Source: Geoalkalibacter halelectricus (GTDB lineage Bacteria; Desulfobacterota; Desulfuromonadia; Desulfuromonadales; Geoalkalibacteraceae). Taken from it: 64,000 nucleotides of DNA. Made by a program: the position numbers and the translations under genes. Each line of letters begins with the position of its first letter. Position 1 is the stretch's first letter. The DNA lies in NCBI RefSeq assembly GCF_025263685.1, contig NZ_CP092109.1:2171001-2235000 (forward strand), in the 5' to 3' direction. The notes beneath the pieces were generated by a model. It had not been told where the DNA came from, ran no database searches, and worked only from the letters and a program-made list of their open reading frames with translations. Shown one piece after another: positions 54,190-63,354 of this stretch.

Positions 54190-56055
54190 ATGTTGAAGTT
54201 ATTTTCCAGGTTTGCCGTTGCGGTCCTACTGCTGTTGCCGTTGAGCCTGCCTGCCCAGGCCGACGTACATAACGGGCTCGCCATCGACCCCATGACCTGC
54301 CTTGAATGCCACGACAACGTGGTATCCGCGGAGACTTTCGCCGCCTCCGTGCATGGCCGCAACGCCTGCACCAGCTGCCACACCGACATCACCGACCTCG
54401 ATGCCCACATGATGGGCGAGCAGGTGCCCGGCCCCGCCCAGTGCGTGCGCTGCCACAAGCAGGAGACCGCCGAACACTTCGCCTCGGTACACATGCTGGT
54501 CGGTATCGGCTGCGCCGACTGCCACCATGACATCCACAGCCACCAGTACTGGCAGGGCGACAAGAACATCGCCAACGACAAGTGCACCGAGTGCCACTGG
54601 GATTCTTGGGAAGTTTACAACGAATCGATTCACGGCCAGGGAGTCGCCCGAGGCAACATGGATTCGGCTGCCTGCTTCGACTGCCACAACCTGCATCGCA
54701 TCGAGGAAGTGGGTGACCACGAGGATTTCGAGAACCGCCTGTTTCACACCACGGTCTGCCTGGATTGCCATGCCGACCAGGACATGATGGCGCGCAACAA
54801 CGTCAACACGGTCGCCGTCTCCACCTTCATGAGCAGCTACCACGGAAAAACCTGGCGGCTCGGCTACCCCGAACTGGTTGCCGGCTGCGCCGACTGCCAC
54901 AGCTCCCACGGGGTTCTCAATCATACCGATCCGCGCGCCAGCACCCACCAGGACAACCTGGTGGCCACCTGCGGGGCCTGTCATCCCGGCGCCACACCCC
55001 TGTTCGTGCAGTTCTACTCCCATGGCGACATGACCGACCGCGAGAATTATCCGATTCTCTACTGGACCTTCGTCGCCATGACCTCGCTGCTGGTTTCGGT
55101 CTTTGCCGTATTCTGGGTTCACACCCTGCTGTGGATGTTCCGCGGTTTCGTCGAAAATCGTGAGAAGCGCGCCGCCTTGATTCGCGGCGAGGTTCCGCAC
55201 CATATTCCCGAGGCGCACAAGATCTATCGCCGCTTCAACCGCTTGCACATCTTCTTGCACCTGTTGGTCATCATCAGCTTCCTCGGCCTGTCCTTGACCG
55301 GTCTGCCCCTGAAATTCGCCGGGCAACCCTGGGCACGCCTGCTGATGGAATTCTTCGGCGGTGCCCACAATGCCGCCCTCATTCACCGCTGGTGCGCGGT
55401 CATCACCTTCGTCTACTTCGGCGCCTCGCTGGTGATGAGCTGGAACTTCCTGTTCGTGCGCAAGGACATCCCTGGCAACCCCCTGCAGCGCCTCTTCGGC
55501 CCGGATTCCTTGTTCCCCAACCTGCGTGACGTCCGCGATGTTACCGGCATGTTCCGCTGGTTCTTGTTCCTGGGCCCCAAACCGGTCTTCGAGCGCTGGA
55601 CCTATTGGGAGAAATTCGACTTCCTGGCGGTTTTCTGGGGCATGATCGCCATTGGCGGCTCCGGTCTGATGCTGTGGTTCCCCGAATTCTTCGGCGGGTT
55701 CCTCCCCGGTTGGGCCTTCAACGTTGCGACCATCGTACACTCGGACGAGGCGCTGCTCGCCACCGGCTTCATCTTTACCGTGCACTTCTTCAATACCCAC
55801 GGTCGCCCGGAGAAATTCCCCATGGACTTCGTCATTTTCAACGGCGAAATCAACAAGGAGGAATTCATCGAGGAACGCCTGGATCAGTGGAAACGCTACG
55901 AGGAGATGGGCATCACCGAGCAGTATGTCAAGGAGAAACCCTCCGGTGTGCTCTATGACTTCATCCTCAAGACCTTCGGCTTTATCGCCTTGTTCACCGG
56001 TATCGGCCTGGTCTTCCTGATGATCTACGCGTTCATGACCACCGGTTTTCACTAA
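54190..56055 (+). CDS. cbcL: Nine-haem cytochrome c fused to a dihaem cytochrome b (CbcL-like)
   Basis: 621 residues from the ATG at 54190, with AGGAGG upstream. A signal peptide (FAVAVLLLLPLSLPAQA) leads a periplasmic domain with nine CxxCH haem motifs, from CLECH near residue 37 to CGACH near 265. About five membrane helices follow, with the histidines of a HydC/FdnI-type cytochrome b (RLHIFLHLLVII, HRWCAVITFVYF, HSDEALLATGFIFTVHFFNTH). In Geobacter sulfurreducens CbcL, an inner-membrane menaquinol oxidase for low-potential extracellular acceptors, has exactly this nine-plus-two haem plan. The role here is inferred from that match. Confidence 0.85.
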   Translation: MLKLFSRFAVAVLLLLPLSLPAQADVHNGLAIDPMTCLECHDNVVSAETFAASVHGRNACTSCHTDITDLDAHMMGEQVPGPAQCVRCHKQETAEHFASVHMLVGIGCADCHHDIHSHQYWQGDKNIANDKCTECHWDSWEVYNESIHGQGVARGNMDSAACFDCHNLHRIEEVGDHEDFENRLFHTTVCLDCHADQDMMARNNVNTVAVSTFMSSYHGKTWRLGYPELVAGCADCHSSHGVLNHTDPRASTHQDNLVATCGACHPGATPLFVQFYSHGDMTDRENYPILYWTFVAMTSLLVSVFAVFWVHTLLWMFRGFVENREKRAALIRGEVPHHIPEAHKIYRRFNRLHIFLHLLVIISFLGLSLTGLPLKFAGQPWARLLMEFFGGAHNAALIHRWCAVITFVYFGASLVMSWNFLFVRKDIPGNPLQRLFGPDSLFPNLRDVRDVTGMFRWFLFLGPKPVFERWTYWEKFDFLAVFWGMIAIGGSGLMLWFPEFFGGFLPGWAFNVATIVHSDEALLATGFIFTVHFFNTHGRPEKFPMDFVIFNGEINKEEFIEERLDQWKRYEEMGITEQYVKEKPSGVLYDFILKTFGFIALFTGIGLVFLMIYAFMTTGFH

Positions 56056-56077
56056 ATCCTAAACCTGGGTTTCTGAC

Positions 56078-56129
56078 CCACAAAATAAAAAAGGCTGCTC
56101 CGATCGGAGCAGCCTTTTTTATTTTGTGG
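56078..56129. terminator. Bidirectional terminator, 26-bp perfect palindrome
   Basis: CCACAAAATAAAAAAGGCTG and its exact complement form 26 paired bases with no loop needed. The GC-rich core GGCTGCTCCGATCGGAGCAG is flanked by A6 and T6, so it ends transcription from cbcL (plus) and from the membrane-protein gene (minus). Confidence 0.95.
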
Positions 56130-56140
56130 TCGTTAGGGGT

Positions 56141-57982
56141 TTAACGCTGCGTAGCCGGAGAAGCAGACGCTTGCTCTGAAACCTTTTCCTCCCCTGTCCG
56201 CGGAGTGGGTGTTCCGACCCGCAACCAGCGCCCCAGAACCAGCGACTGAATTGCAATGGCCACCCCAAAGGAAAAAACGCTCACAACCAAAGGAAAGCCC
56301 TCGATGCCCTGGCCCGAAAGCCCAAACAGATCGAGGAAAAAGACCTTAACGGCGCCGAACAAAGTGATGAGCACGGCAAGATTGCGCATTTCCCGATCCT
56401 CGCGCGCCAGGGACCAGATCATGACCAGTACCGCGCCAACACTGATCAACACCGACTGCATCCCCATGAAGCCGTGCAGGCCTTCCCCGGCATAATCCGC
56501 AACCATCAAAGCGTAGGCGCCTCGGGCAAAATAAAACCCATGGCCGAGAGCAGTCAGCAGGAGAAACACGCACAAGCGATTGCCGTCATCAAGCTTCGAG
56601 AAAAACCGCGACTCCGCGGGTGGGGGAGTGCGCAGGCACCAGCGATAATGCCAAAAAGCCGCGCCCCCAAGCACTGCAGCCAGGAGCAAAGTCCCAAGAG
56701 AAGGCGCGCGGGCAATATCCGCCAGCAACCAGCGGCCCAGTTCGAAGCAAACATAGAACTGCAGAAGGTAAGACACGAGCCTCAAGGATCCCTGGCGCCA
56801 CTGAGCCGAGATGACGGCGGCCCCAAGAGCCGCTCCAACAAGGATAGCCATGGCAAGCAGAGGGGCATCCGCCACCTTGCCCACCACCAGCGCGCCGAGA
56901 ACCGCGCCACCCAGGAAAAAGCTGGTCGCCGCGACCTTCTCCGGACCCGAGCGCTGTCCGAGCCACAAGGCCAGGGAGAAAAAGGCAATGGCGGCCGAAG
57001 CCCCCAGAAGCACCACACCCCAGAGATTGCCCAACCAGGCATCAGCCACATAGGCGGTCAGCGAAAAAGCCCACACACCCGCCACGACCGGCAGCGCCAA
57101 ATCAAAGCGTGCGATCTTTTTTCCGGCAGGTCGCAAAATGCCGTAGAGAGCAGCCAGCACATAACCCAGGGCAAAGATCACCAGGGAGGGAAAAAACCAG
57201 CCCTTTGCCAAGTCACCAGAAGGCTGGGCTTGGCCGGTGAGGGTCAGGCCGATCTTATACCCCCAGACCTGGATCAGCACAGCGGTCACCAGGAAAATAG
57301 TCCAGCGCAGCCAGGAGCAGCGCCGAACGCGCGACGCGACGAACCCGAGGGCATTGGCCGAAAAGAGCAGCAGAACCAAACCCGGATAAGCGGGATTGGG
57401 ATAGTCGATGGCCACCCCAGCGATGCACATGCCCAGGGTTCCGACCAGTATCGGCAGAGGCGCACGCGAGACATGGCTGATGATGGCCATCAGCACTCCG
57501 GTACCGATCACCAGTAAGTAGGCAAAGGCGCTCGGCAGGAAAGTAAAGCGCGCGTGGGTTTCACTCACCACCAAAAACATCAGCAGCGCACCACAGACGG
57601 CAAACACAGGCGCCAGGGGACTGGGGCGGCGATACAGGTGCCAGCCGAACAGCATCAGCAGGGTGGCGTAAAGCATTCCGGCCGGCGAACCGATGCGGAC
57701 GTCGAGCCAACCGCCATCGGTCAGGGTGCGCAGGATCAGCGCGACCACCATCAGAAAGCAGACCGCTGAGACCCGCTGCAACAGGGCCGAACGCCCCACC
57801 CAAGAAAAAAAGGCATCCGCGGGTTCCGGCTCTGCATGAACGTTCAGATCCTCAGCGACACGCCCAGGCGCAGGCACGCGCTGCGGTGCTTGTCCCCGAA
57901 GTTCCTCGACCTGGGCACTGAGCCTGCGAACCTCGGCGCTGAGCAATTCCACGCGTTCTTCCAAGGATGGATTGCGGTTCAT
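56141..57982 (-). CDS. Large polytopic membrane protein, DUF2339-like
   Basis: About 613 residues from the ATG at 57982, which has GAGGAG seven bases upstream; the ATG at 57988 is too close to it. An N-terminal coiled coil (residues 5-35, ERVELLSAEVRRLSAQVEEL) precedes roughly 17-20 membrane helices. The coiled-coil-plus-many-helices plan and the LDLFGLSGQGIEGFPLVVSVFSFGVAI end resemble DUF2339 membrane proteins, whose function is unknown. It stands alone, convergent with cbcL. No catalytic motif is seen. Confidence 0.72.
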   Translation of the reverse strand: MNRNPSLEERVELLSAEVRRLSAQVEELRGQAPQRVPAPGRVAEDLNVHAEPEPADAFFSWVGRSALLQRVSAVCFLMVVALILRTLTDGGWLDVRIGSPAGMLYATLLMLFGWHLYRRPSPLAPVFAVCGALLMFLVVSETHARFTFLPSAFAYLLVIGTGVLMAIISHVSRAPLPILVGTLGMCIAGVAIDYPNPAYPGLVLLLFSANALGFVASRVRRCSWLRWTIFLVTAVLIQVWGYKIGLTLTGQAQPSGDLAKGWFFPSLVIFALGYVLAALYGILRPAGKKIARFDLALPVVAGVWAFSLTAYVADAWLGNLWGVVLLGASAAIAFFSLALWLGQRSGPEKVAATSFFLGGAVLGALVVGKVADAPLLAMAILVGAALGAAVISAQWRQGSLRLVSYLLQFYVCFELGRWLLADIARAPSLGTLLLAAVLGGAAFWHYRWCLRTPPPAESRFFSKLDDGNRLCVFLLLTALGHGFYFARGAYALMVADYAGEGLHGFMGMQSVLISVGAVLVMIWSLAREDREMRNLAVLITLFGAVKVFFLDLFGLSGQGIEGFPLVVSVFSFGVAIAIQSLVLGRWLRVGTPTPRTGEEKVSEQASASPATQR

Positions 57983-58080
57983 ATCCATACTCCTCGCAAC
58001 GAAAATCGGCGCAAACGAAACGCCGTCCTAAAAACACCAGCCTCCCGGGCGATTTTGAAATGGGCTGCTATAATGCTTTC

Positions 58081-58550
58081 CAAGTAGCCTAACCACCGAC
58101 CTGCCATACCAGGCCATTAGCACATAAACCTTTAAAAATTATTTTTATTTTTTATTTTTTTATTTTTTACCAAAATGGATGTGTTTGTTTTTTGGTTGTT
58201 TTTTTTATATAACATTTTTTTATTTTTTTTTCTACGCCATCTTTTGCTAAACTCTGGCGCCAACAGGTAACGCAATTTTTGCCGCGCCAGGCGGGAGAAC
58301 TCGCTGCCGGCCTTACACCTTTTGCGCTGCCCCCTAACAGCATTTTGCCGGCATGCACAGGGCGGAATGCGTATAAGCGCAGTTTTTTTAGCACGTATTT
58401 TCGTTGTTTTTTGGATCGGACTATGGTTTTTTGTTGCGGATTGGCGCATCACACCATCAAGGGTTGGCACCTAGTCAGTTTTTTTAAAATCCTTTTTTAT
58501 TTTTAACCATTGTCCCTGAGGACACCTAGCCGCTTGGAAGGGAGTAGAAT
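58081..58550. other. T-rich intergenic stretch upstream of the cytochrome module
   Basis: About 470 bases. 58130-58240 is made almost wholly of runs of T on the plus strand with few G or C, in an otherwise GC-rich region. It is followed at 58381-58510 by a second, milder T-rich part. No gene is convincing. It could act as an UP element, a nucleoid-protein site or a bent region for the cbcS promoter. Confidence 0.7.
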
Positions 58551-59024
58551 GTGAACAACCATATCTGGCGCCCGCTTTACGTGGTTCTTGCACTGGTTGC
58601 CGTGATTTTGCTGGTCCGTGCCGTGTATGTTCCCAAGGATTTCGGCGTGCACGGCGGCGAAGGCTACATGTATGGATGGTACCGGGAAGGCAACGTGCAG
58701 GAATGGAAGGAATGGCCTTCCAACTATCGCACCCAGAGCTACTGCGCCGAGTGCCACTTCGACCAGACCGAGGCGCTGGTCGCCGCCGGTCACGCCGCCA
58801 TTCAGTGCGAAAACTGCCACGGTCCCGCCCTGGATCATCCCAACGAGCCCGCCGTGTTGACCATTGACCGCGGCCGCGATCAATGCCTGCGCTGCCACGC
58901 CCGCCTGCCCTATCCGGGCAGCGACCGCAAACACCTGCCAGGCATCGAGCCCGATCAGCACAATCCGGGCATGGCCTGTGTCGATTGCCACAATCCCCAC
59001 AATCCCAGCCTGGAGGACATGTAA
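58551..59024 (+). CDS. cbcS: Membrane-anchored four-haem cytochrome c (CbcS-like)
   Basis: 157 residues. An uncleaved N-terminal helix (LYVVLALVAVILLVRAVYV) anchors a periplasmic domain with four CxxCH motifs: CAECH, CENCH, CLRCH and CVDCH. It is the first of three genes that together match the Cbc4-type (CbcSTU) menaquinol oxidoreductase of Geobacter: cytochrome, ferredoxin, NrfD. The symbol is by module order and is less certain than the domain call. It is spaced two bases from the next start. Confidence 0.75.
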   Translation: MNNHIWRPLYVVLALVAVILLVRAVYVPKDFGVHGGEGYMYGWYREGNVQEWKEWPSNYRTQSYCAECHFDQTEALVAAGHAAIQCENCHGPALDHPNEPAVLTIDRGRDQCLRCHARLPYPGSDRKHLPGIEPDQHNPGMACVDCHNPHNPSLEDM

Positions 59025-59026
59025 TC

Positions 59027-59800
59027 ATGAAGCGTCGCGATTTTCTCAAAGGCACCGCGATTGCGGTGGCCGGGGCGAGCGTGCCCCTGGCGGCCCTGGA
59101 CTGGATCGACGCCCGCGAGGCGTTCGCCGCGCGCGACGATTTGCGCTGGATCTTTCTGGTCGACACGCACAAGTGCGTGGGCTGCGGCTTCTGTGTCAAG
59201 GCCTGCAAATACGAAAACAACATCCCCCAGGAAACCAACGCCACACGCACCTGGGTGGAGCGCTACGTCATGACCCGCGACGGCCAGGTTCACGCCGATT
59301 CGCCGCGTGGCGCCAACGAAGGTTTCATCTCGCGCGCCATCGATCGCGGCACCGCCGGCCCCCTGGAGATCGCCGACGAGGACATCACCCAGGCGTTTTT
59401 CGTGCCCAAGCTGTGCAACCAATGCGACCTGCCTTCCTGCGTGCAGGTCTGTCCGGTCGGCGCGACTTACAAGACCCCCGACGGCGTGGTGCTGGTCGAC
59501 CGCACCTGGTGCATCGGCTGCGGCTACTGCGTCATGGGCTGCCCCTACGGGGTGCGCTTTTTTCATCCCATCGAGCACGTAGCGGAGAAATGCAACTTCT
59601 GCTACCACCGCATCCATCGCGGCGAATCCACCGCCTGCGCCACCGCCTGCCCCTTCGGCGCGCGCAAGATCGGCAACCTGCGCGACCCCGACGACCCGGT
59701 CACCAAAGTCGTTATGACCCAGCGGGTCGGGGTGCTCAAGGATGCCTTTGGTACCAAGCCCCAAGTTTATTATCTTGGCCTGAACATGGAGGTGCGCTGA
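59027..59800 (+). CDS. cbcT: Periplasmic four-cluster ferredoxin subunit with Tat signal (CbcT-like)
   Basis: 257 residues from the ATG at 59027, with GGAGG ten bases upstream; the longer frame from 58883 lies inside cbcS. MKRRDFLKGTAIAVAGASVP is a twin-arginine signal, so the protein is exported folded. Four [4Fe-4S] sites: CVGCGFCVKACKYEN, CNQCDLPSCVQVCP, CIGCGYCVMGCPYG and CNFC...CATACP. This is the NrfC/DmsB/PsrB family. It carries electrons between the NrfD-type quinol site and the cytochrome. Confidence 0.88.
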   Translation: MKRRDFLKGTAIAVAGASVPLAALDWIDAREAFAARDDLRWIFLVDTHKCVGCGFCVKACKYENNIPQETNATRTWVERYVMTRDGQVHADSPRGANEGFISRAIDRGTAGPLEIADEDITQAFFVPKLCNQCDLPSCVQVCPVGATYKTPDGVVLVDRTWCIGCGYCVMGCPYGVRFFHPIEHVAEKCNFCYHRIHRGESTACATACPFGARKIGNLRDPDDPVTKVVMTQRVGVLKDAFGTKPQVYYLGLNMEVR

Positions 59801-59801
59801 T

Positions 59802-61052
59802 ATGTACGTACACGGTGAAATTTGGACGGCCAAGGAAATGTTCGTGCTGCCCAACGAGTTTATCTATTGGTCCATCCAGATCGTCATGTACCCCTTCATG
59901 ACCGGTCTGGTGGCCGGGGCCTTCGTGCTCTCGTCCCTCTACCATGTGTTCGGCTTCACCAAACTCAAGGACATCGCCCGCTTTTCCCTGGTGTTCTCCT
60001 TCGCCCTGCTGCCAGTGGCGATGATGCCGCTGATGCTGCATCTCTCCCAACCTCTACGCGGCATCAACGTGCTGATGACCCCGCACTTCACCTCGGCCAT
60101 CTCCGCCTTCGGCATTGTCTTTCTGACCTACGCCTGCATCGTGGCCTCGGAGCTGTGGTTTGTCTACCGCAAGCATTTCGTCGATACGGCTCAGGCCCTC
60201 AAGGCCAAGTCCACCCGCACCACCGGGGAGAATCTGCGTCTGAAGCTTTTCTCCGTACTCACCCTGGGCGCCTGGGACGTGAGCCCCAAGGCCCTGGAAA
60301 AAGATCACAAGGCGGTCACCGTTCTGGCCGCGATCGGGATTCCCGTCGCCTGCTTCCTGCACGGCTATGCCGGCTTTATCTTTGGTTCCGTCAAGGCCAA
60401 CGCCCTGTGGATGACGCCGCTCATGCCGGTCATCTTCATTTGCTCGGCGGTGGTTTCGGGCATCGCCCTGTGTATTCTGTGCTACATCGCGACCATGGAG
60501 ATCCGAAAATTCCTGGCGCGGCGCAAGGGCACGGCCGGTGGACTCTCCGTCGAACAGCTCAAGGGCGTGGAAGCTTATGAGGTGCGCACCAGCGCGCGCT
60601 ATCTGCTCATCTTCATGATCCTGGCGGTCACCCTGGAGCTGCTCGACATCATTTTCCGCGGCTATACGGCGGTCAAATCCTGGGAAATTTTGCGCTCCGT
60701 CATCTACGAAATCGACTTTTTCCATATCTTCATTCTCCAATTCGGCCTCGGCAACCTGGTGCCCTTCATCCTGCTGCTGATTCCCAGGCTGACGGTGCGC
60801 CGCGCCGCCATCGCCAGCGCCCTGGTTCTGTTCGGCGTGTTCATGATGCGCTGGAACGTCGTTATCGGCGGCCAGGCGTTCTCCCTGACCTTCGCGGGGT
60901 TCATGCACTATCACCTGCCCATCATCCCGACCACCTGGGAAACCTTCCGCGAAGGGTTGGCCGGGGCGCTTTTGGTCATCACCACGCCTTTCGTGCTGTT
61001 CTACTTTCTCAACAAAATCTTTCCCGTGTTTCTGGAGGAAGAAGCGCACTAG
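59802..61052 (+). CDS. cbcU: NrfD/PsrC-family quinol-site membrane subunit (CbcU-like)
   Basis: 416 residues, about ten membrane helices. The NrfD pattern includes YWSIQIVMYPFMTGLVAGAFVLSSL and FGLGNLVPFILLLIP. NrfD proteins hold the quinol site and contain no haem. One base separates it from the ferredoxin gene, and a strong terminator closes the module at 61075-61108. Confidence 0.9.
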   Translation: MYVHGEIWTAKEMFVLPNEFIYWSIQIVMYPFMTGLVAGAFVLSSLYHVFGFTKLKDIARFSLVFSFALLPVAMMPLMLHLSQPLRGINVLMTPHFTSAISAFGIVFLTYACIVASELWFVYRKHFVDTAQALKAKSTRTTGENLRLKLFSVLTLGAWDVSPKALEKDHKAVTVLAAIGIPVACFLHGYAGFIFGSVKANALWMTPLMPVIFICSAVVSGIALCILCYIATMEIRKFLARRKGTAGGLSVEQLKGVEAYEVRTSARYLLIFMILAVTLELLDIIFRGYTAVKSWEILRSVIYEIDFFHIFILQFGLGNLVPFILLLIPRLTVRRAAIASALVLFGVFMMRWNVVIGGQAFSLTFAGFMHYHLPIIPTTWETFREGLAGALLVITTPFVLFYFLNKIFPVFLEEEAH

Positions 61053-61074
61053 CGTTCGCCTTCACTTTCACCTC

Positions 61075-61108
61075 AAAGAGCCGACGCCGCCGCGTCGGCT
61101 CTTTTTTT
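61075..61108 (+). terminator. Terminator of the cbcSTU-like module
   Basis: AAAGAGCCGACGC pairs with GCGTCGGCTCTTT around a 4-base loop and ends in seven Ts, 23 bases after the NrfD-type gene. Confidence 0.93.
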
Positions 61109-61217
61109 CGACCTGTGCATTCGCACAGCACCTCCTTGCCCATGGCCACACTGCCGCTCCGCACATATTCTCCTTGTTTTTTGCGCACTTCCCCATTCGA
61201 AGGGGGCATTTTATACA

Positions 61218-61246
61218 TTGACAAACCGATGTTTTTCCATGTATTT
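61218..61246 (+). promoter_or_regulatory. Promoter of the NapC/NirT-type cytochrome gene
   Basis: -35 TTGACA (61218-61223), 17-base spacer, -10 GTATTT (61241-61246). It gives a leader of about 135 bases before the ATG at 61390. With the upstream terminator, it makes the last cytochrome gene an independent unit. Confidence 0.6.
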
Positions 61247-61389
61247 TTCACGCCTGTCTGAAAATAGGGGCGACTGGTAGGATGCCTTGGTGCTTCATCC
61301 GTCCAGGAAAAGCCGGCGCGCGCCCGCCCCCCATGCAATTCAAACCCACCAACTCCCTCAACCAATCCAACACGAAGGGGCTGCAAGAC

Positions 61390-62853
61390 ATGAAGAGTTT
61401 GACCAGTATCGTCACCCACTTTGCCAAAGGCATCACCCACAGCCGGGTGTCCCTGATCGGCGCCATGATGGTCACCGTGATCTTCCCGTTTCTTCTCGGG
61501 GCCATTTTCTATGACATGATTTGGGGCATTCAGAACACCTACGTCGCTGCCCTGATCTACATGGTCCTCGGACCCGGTTTCATCGCCGGCCTGATCCTGG
61601 TGTTTCTCGGGCTGTTCTTTTTCAAGGGCAAGGAGGAGGTGCGCCTCTTCACCCTGGAATACTTGCGCGACTATTTCACCGATCCGGCTAAGTTCAGCAG
61701 GCTGCGCAAGCTGGTGTTCTTCGCCGTGTTCCTGACCTGTATCAATATCTTCATCATGGGCTTGCTGGCCTATCGCGGCTATCACTACATGGAGTCCAAC
61801 GCCTTCTGCGGCCAGTTCTGCCACACGGTCATGAGCCCCGAGTACACTGCCTATCAGAATTCCCCTCACTCCCGCGTCGCTTGCGTCGAGTGCCACATCG
61901 GCGCCGGCGCCGACTGGTTCGTCAAATCGAAGATCACCGGTGCCTACCAGCTCCTCGCGGTCATGCTCGACACCTTCCCGCGCCCGATTCCCACGCCGCT
62001 GCACGACCTGCGCCCGGCCACGGAAACCTGCGCCGAATGTCACCGTCCGGAGAAATTCCACGGCAACCGTCTGGTGGTCAACGACCACTTCGACGAGGAT
62101 GAGCAGAACACCCACCGCAAGAACGTGCTGCTGATGAAAATCGGCTCGGCGGGCGACCGCACCACCAGCCCCCACGGCATCCACTGGCATGTGTCCGAGG
62201 ACAATCTCATCACCTACAAGGCCTCGCCCGACCGCACGGTGATCCCCGAAGTGACCCTCCATCGCCCCGACGGCACCAAGGTGGTGTACCGCACCCCCGA
62301 TGCCGAAGAGGTGCTGGCGCAGCTCGGCCCCAACGTGGTCGAGCGCACCATGGATTGCATCGATTGCCACAACCGCCCGACCCACATCTACAAGATGCCT
62401 GGGCCCGCCCTGGATCGTAAGATGCTCGAAGGTATCATTCCCCAGGAGCTGCCCTACATCAAGAGAAAGGCCATGGAAGTCATCCAGCGTGACTACGCCA
62501 GCCATGACGAGGCGCGCGGCGCCATCGCCACGGAGCTCAACAATTGGTACCGGCAGAATTATGCCGACTTCATCGCCGCCAACCCCGGCATGCTCGAGCA
62601 GGCCATCGCGGGCGTACAGGCCGCCTATCTGGAGAACGTGTTCCCGGAGATGAGAATCACCTGGGGAACCTATGTGGACCACATCTCCCACACGGATGAT
62701 TTCTCGTTTGAAATCGGCTGCATCCGCTGCCACAACGACATGCACGAGACCGAAACCGGCGAGTACATCTCCATGGACTGCACCATCTGCCACGAGGTAC
62801 TCGCCCAGGACGAAGTTCGTCCGCAAATCCTCAAGAATATGGGCTTTTATTGA
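61390..62853 (+). CDS. Inner-membrane NapC/NirT-type multihaem cytochrome c (ImcH-like)
   Basis: 487 residues from the ATG at 61390, after AAGGGG; the open frame starts at 61282. Three N-terminal membrane helices (residues 21-41, 51-78, 108-128) are followed by a periplasmic domain with five CxxCH motifs (CVECH near 165, CAECH, CIDCH, CIRCH, CTICH). The first motif, FCGQFCHTVM near 140, is spaced CX3CH rather than CX2CH. NapC/NirT proteins oxidise quinol and pass electrons to periplasmic partners. The three-helix layout matches ImcH, needed for high-potential metal reduction in Geobacter, though ImcH is described with seven haems. Confidence 0.8.
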   Translation: MKSLTSIVTHFAKGITHSRVSLIGAMMVTVIFPFLLGAIFYDMIWGIQNTYVAALIYMVLGPGFIAGLILVFLGLFFFKGKEEVRLFTLEYLRDYFTDPAKFSRLRKLVFFAVFLTCINIFIMGLLAYRGYHYMESNAFCGQFCHTVMSPEYTAYQNSPHSRVACVECHIGAGADWFVKSKITGAYQLLAVMLDTFPRPIPTPLHDLRPATETCAECHRPEKFHGNRLVVNDHFDEDEQNTHRKNVLLMKIGSAGDRTTSPHGIHWHVSEDNLITYKASPDRTVIPEVTLHRPDGTKVVYRTPDAEEVLAQLGPNVVERTMDCIDCHNRPTHIYKMPGPALDRKMLEGIIPQELPYIKRKAMEVIQRDYASHDEARGAIATELNNWYRQNYADFIAANPGMLEQAIAGVQAAYLENVFPEMRITWGTYVDHISHTDDFSFEIGCIRCHNDMHETETGEYISMDCTICHEVLAQDEVRPQILKNMGFY

Positions 62854-62888
62854 TCCCTGAAACCTGAAGTACTTGATGCCTCACCACG

Positions 62889-62922
62889 AATCCCCGGCCT
62901 GTCCAGGCCGGGGATTTTTTTT
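62889..62922 (+). terminator. Terminator after the ImcH-like gene
   Basis: AATCCCCGGCCT pairs with AGGCCGGGGATT around a 4-base loop, followed by eight Ts. Confidence 0.93.
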
Positions 62923-62992
62923 GTCCGCGGCACGGCGGCTTGCCTTATGAGTGAATTCTGCTATGAGTAATTAACAAAAAGGGGGATTGAAT

Positions 62993-63340
62993 ATGAGCGA
63001 TCAAAGCCACAAGGCGCTGACAGGTGCTCTTTTGTTGCTGGCGGGAGGCGCGGCGGGCGCGGCCGTGGCGTTGCTGCTCGCGCCCCAGTCGGGGCGGCGC
63101 ACCCGGCGCAAGATCGAGCGCAACTTCAACCAGCTGAGCAGCCGCGCGGCGCGCGGTACGCGCGAGGCGACCAGCCGGCTGAACGCGCTGATCGAGGACA
63201 TCGGCGAGCAGACCGAAGATCTGTTCGAACGCGGCGAGGAGCTCGCCGGGGATGTGCGGGAAAAGCTGCTCCAGCAACTGGAGCGCGGCGAGAAAACCCT
63301 GGCGCGCCGGCGCCGCCAGCTGGCCCGCCTCTCTGAATGA
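62993..63340 (+). CDS. YtxH-like small membrane-anchored protein
   Basis: 115 residues from the ATG at 62993, after AGGGGG. One N-terminal hydrophobic segment rich in Gly and Ala (LLLAGGAAGAAVALLLAPQSGRRTRRKI) is followed by a long charged coiled coil. The hydrophobic segment ending in APQSGRRTR is the YtxH (gas-vesicle-like, stress-related) signature. Function unknown. It is convergent with the MscS gene, 14 bases apart. Confidence 0.82.
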   Translation: MSDQSHKALTGALLLLAGGAAGAAVALLLAPQSGRRTRRKIERNFNQLSSRAARGTREATSRLNALIEDIGEQTEDLFERGEELAGDVREKLLQQLERGEKTLARRRRQLARLSE

Positions 63341-63354
63341 GTTCGCCTCAGGGC

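Noticed and set aside
54226-56052. Minus-strand open frame of 608 codons opposite cbcL
   Set aside because: Antisense shadow of a gene with nine CxxCH motifs and membrane helices; the translation is low in complexity.
61009-62826. Minus-strand open frame of 605 codons opposite the ImcH-like gene
   Set aside because: The plus strand has haem motifs, a good start and a terminator. The minus frame is rich in Val, Gly, Asp and His, with no family features.
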